The translations under genes were made by a program, and so were the position numbers. Below the pieces are notes generated by a model that did not search any database, was not told the origin of the DNA, and saw nothing but the letters and a program-made list of their open reading frames with translations. A DNA stretch of 21,252 bases from a virus. The stretch is taken from the IMG/VR virus record IMGVR_UViG_3300029907_000366, positions 1 through 21,252 of that record. One strand, 5' to 3'. How positions within the stretch are numbered: the stretch's first letter is position 1; each line of letters starts with the position of its first letter. Positions 20,949 through 21,252 of the stretch are shown piece after piece.

Positions 20949-21152
20949 ATGAATTCAACTCTCGCCAATATCTGGCAGCATCCCCGCACCTCGGCCATGG
21001 GGCTTCTGCTCGCAACCGTTACCATCGCCGGCGCGCTCTCGCAGCAAGGAGTCACGCTGGGCCACGCCGGTACCGGCACGGTGGTCACTCTCATTTCGGG
21101 CATCGCAACCGCGCTGCTCGGTCTCCTCGCGAAGGATCCGCGCTCCAACTAG
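20949..21152 (+). CDS. Small holin-like membrane protein
   Basis: 67 residues from ATG 20949, with AAAGGGG seven bases upstream. Two hydrophobic segments lie at about 14-31 (TSAMGLLLATVTIAGAL) and 41-60 (GTGTVVTLISGIATALLGLL) around a QQGVTLGHAG turn, with the charged tail AKDPRSN. Size, two spans and a position after tail genes fit a class II holin, which makes holes in the inner membrane at lysis. No endolysin is seen inside the window, and two-span small proteins occur in other roles, so the function is a probable inference. Confidence 0.65.
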   Translation: MNSTLANIWQHPRTSAMGLLLATVTIAGALSQQGVTLGHAGTGTVVTLISGIATALLGLLAKDPRSN

Positions 21153-21213
21153 CTCCATATCCCCCGCACAACCTCAACCGGCAACCCACTCCGCGCCAAG
21201 GAGGCGCATCCCC

Positions 21214-21252
21214 ATGTCCAATATCTTCGTAAGTTTCGCCATCGACGTCGAG
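21214..21252 (+). CDS. Start of a further gene, 3' end outside window
   Basis: ATG 21214 is preceded nine bases upstream by a full AAGGAGG. The 13 visible codons read MSNIFVSFAIDVE. Too short to identify; its spacing suggests it belongs to the lysis or late operon that begins with the holin-like gene. Confidence 0.6.
   Translation, partial: MSNIFVSFAIDVE

Noticed and set aside
1-21252. tRNA genes, integrase, attachment sites, insertion sequences
   Set aside because: None could be recognised by eye on either strand; absence is only as firm as manual reading allows.

Overview
The window carries the early-to-late gene block of a temperate, long-tailed (siphovirus) phage or prophage with an HK97-type head. 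All convincing genes are on the + strand. No integrase, attachment site, tRNA, CRISPR array or insertion sequence is visible, and both ends cut genes, so the element extends past the window. The host is probably an Acidobacteriota bacterium. This rests on high GC, the look of the small phage and holin proteins, signal peptides cleaved before Gln, and heptamer repeats between genes; it is an inference without any search.

Layout. 1-2763 is an early/regulatory arm: a degenerate MazG-like remnant, a small gene broken at a G10 tract, an orphan IclR-type HTH protein, a replication-initiator-like protein whose gene holds five palindromic iterons (candidate replication origin), a small helical protein and an XRE repressor-type protein. 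2764-4063 holds an unknown protein, a coiled-coil membrane protein and an HNH endonuclease gene with no ATG, GTG or TTG start at the expected place. 4252-10629 is the packaging and head module in classical order: TerS, TerL, portal, maturation protease with a cysteine-rich tail, a small unknown protein, major capsid. 10732-13803 is a probable decoration protein, a small protein, head-tail connector, head-closure protein, tail terminator and major tail protein.

13804-14716 is a compact accessory (moron) cassette: two genes, each with its own extended -10 promoter and a near-identical leader, closed by a strong intrinsic terminator. The first encodes a DUF2846-like exported protein, the second a T4 Imm-like superinfection-immunity membrane protein. 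14726-18177 returns to tail genes: the tail assembly chaperone pair (G/GT frameshift type), an HK97 gp10-like protein in an unusual position, and the tape measure protein. 18248-21252 holds a collagen-like fibre protein with a signal peptide, a second exported small protein, a holin-like protein and the start of another gene. No recognisable tail-tip genes follow the tape measure inside the window.

Signals beyond the genes. Degenerate 7-bp tandem repeats lie in seven gene junctions. Others are iterons inside the initiator gene, a hairpin over the ribosome binding site of the major tail protein, and a perfect 14-bp inverted repeat in the collagen-like stretch. An abrupt change in G/C strand bias falls at about 4.06 kb, where the early arm meets the packaging module.
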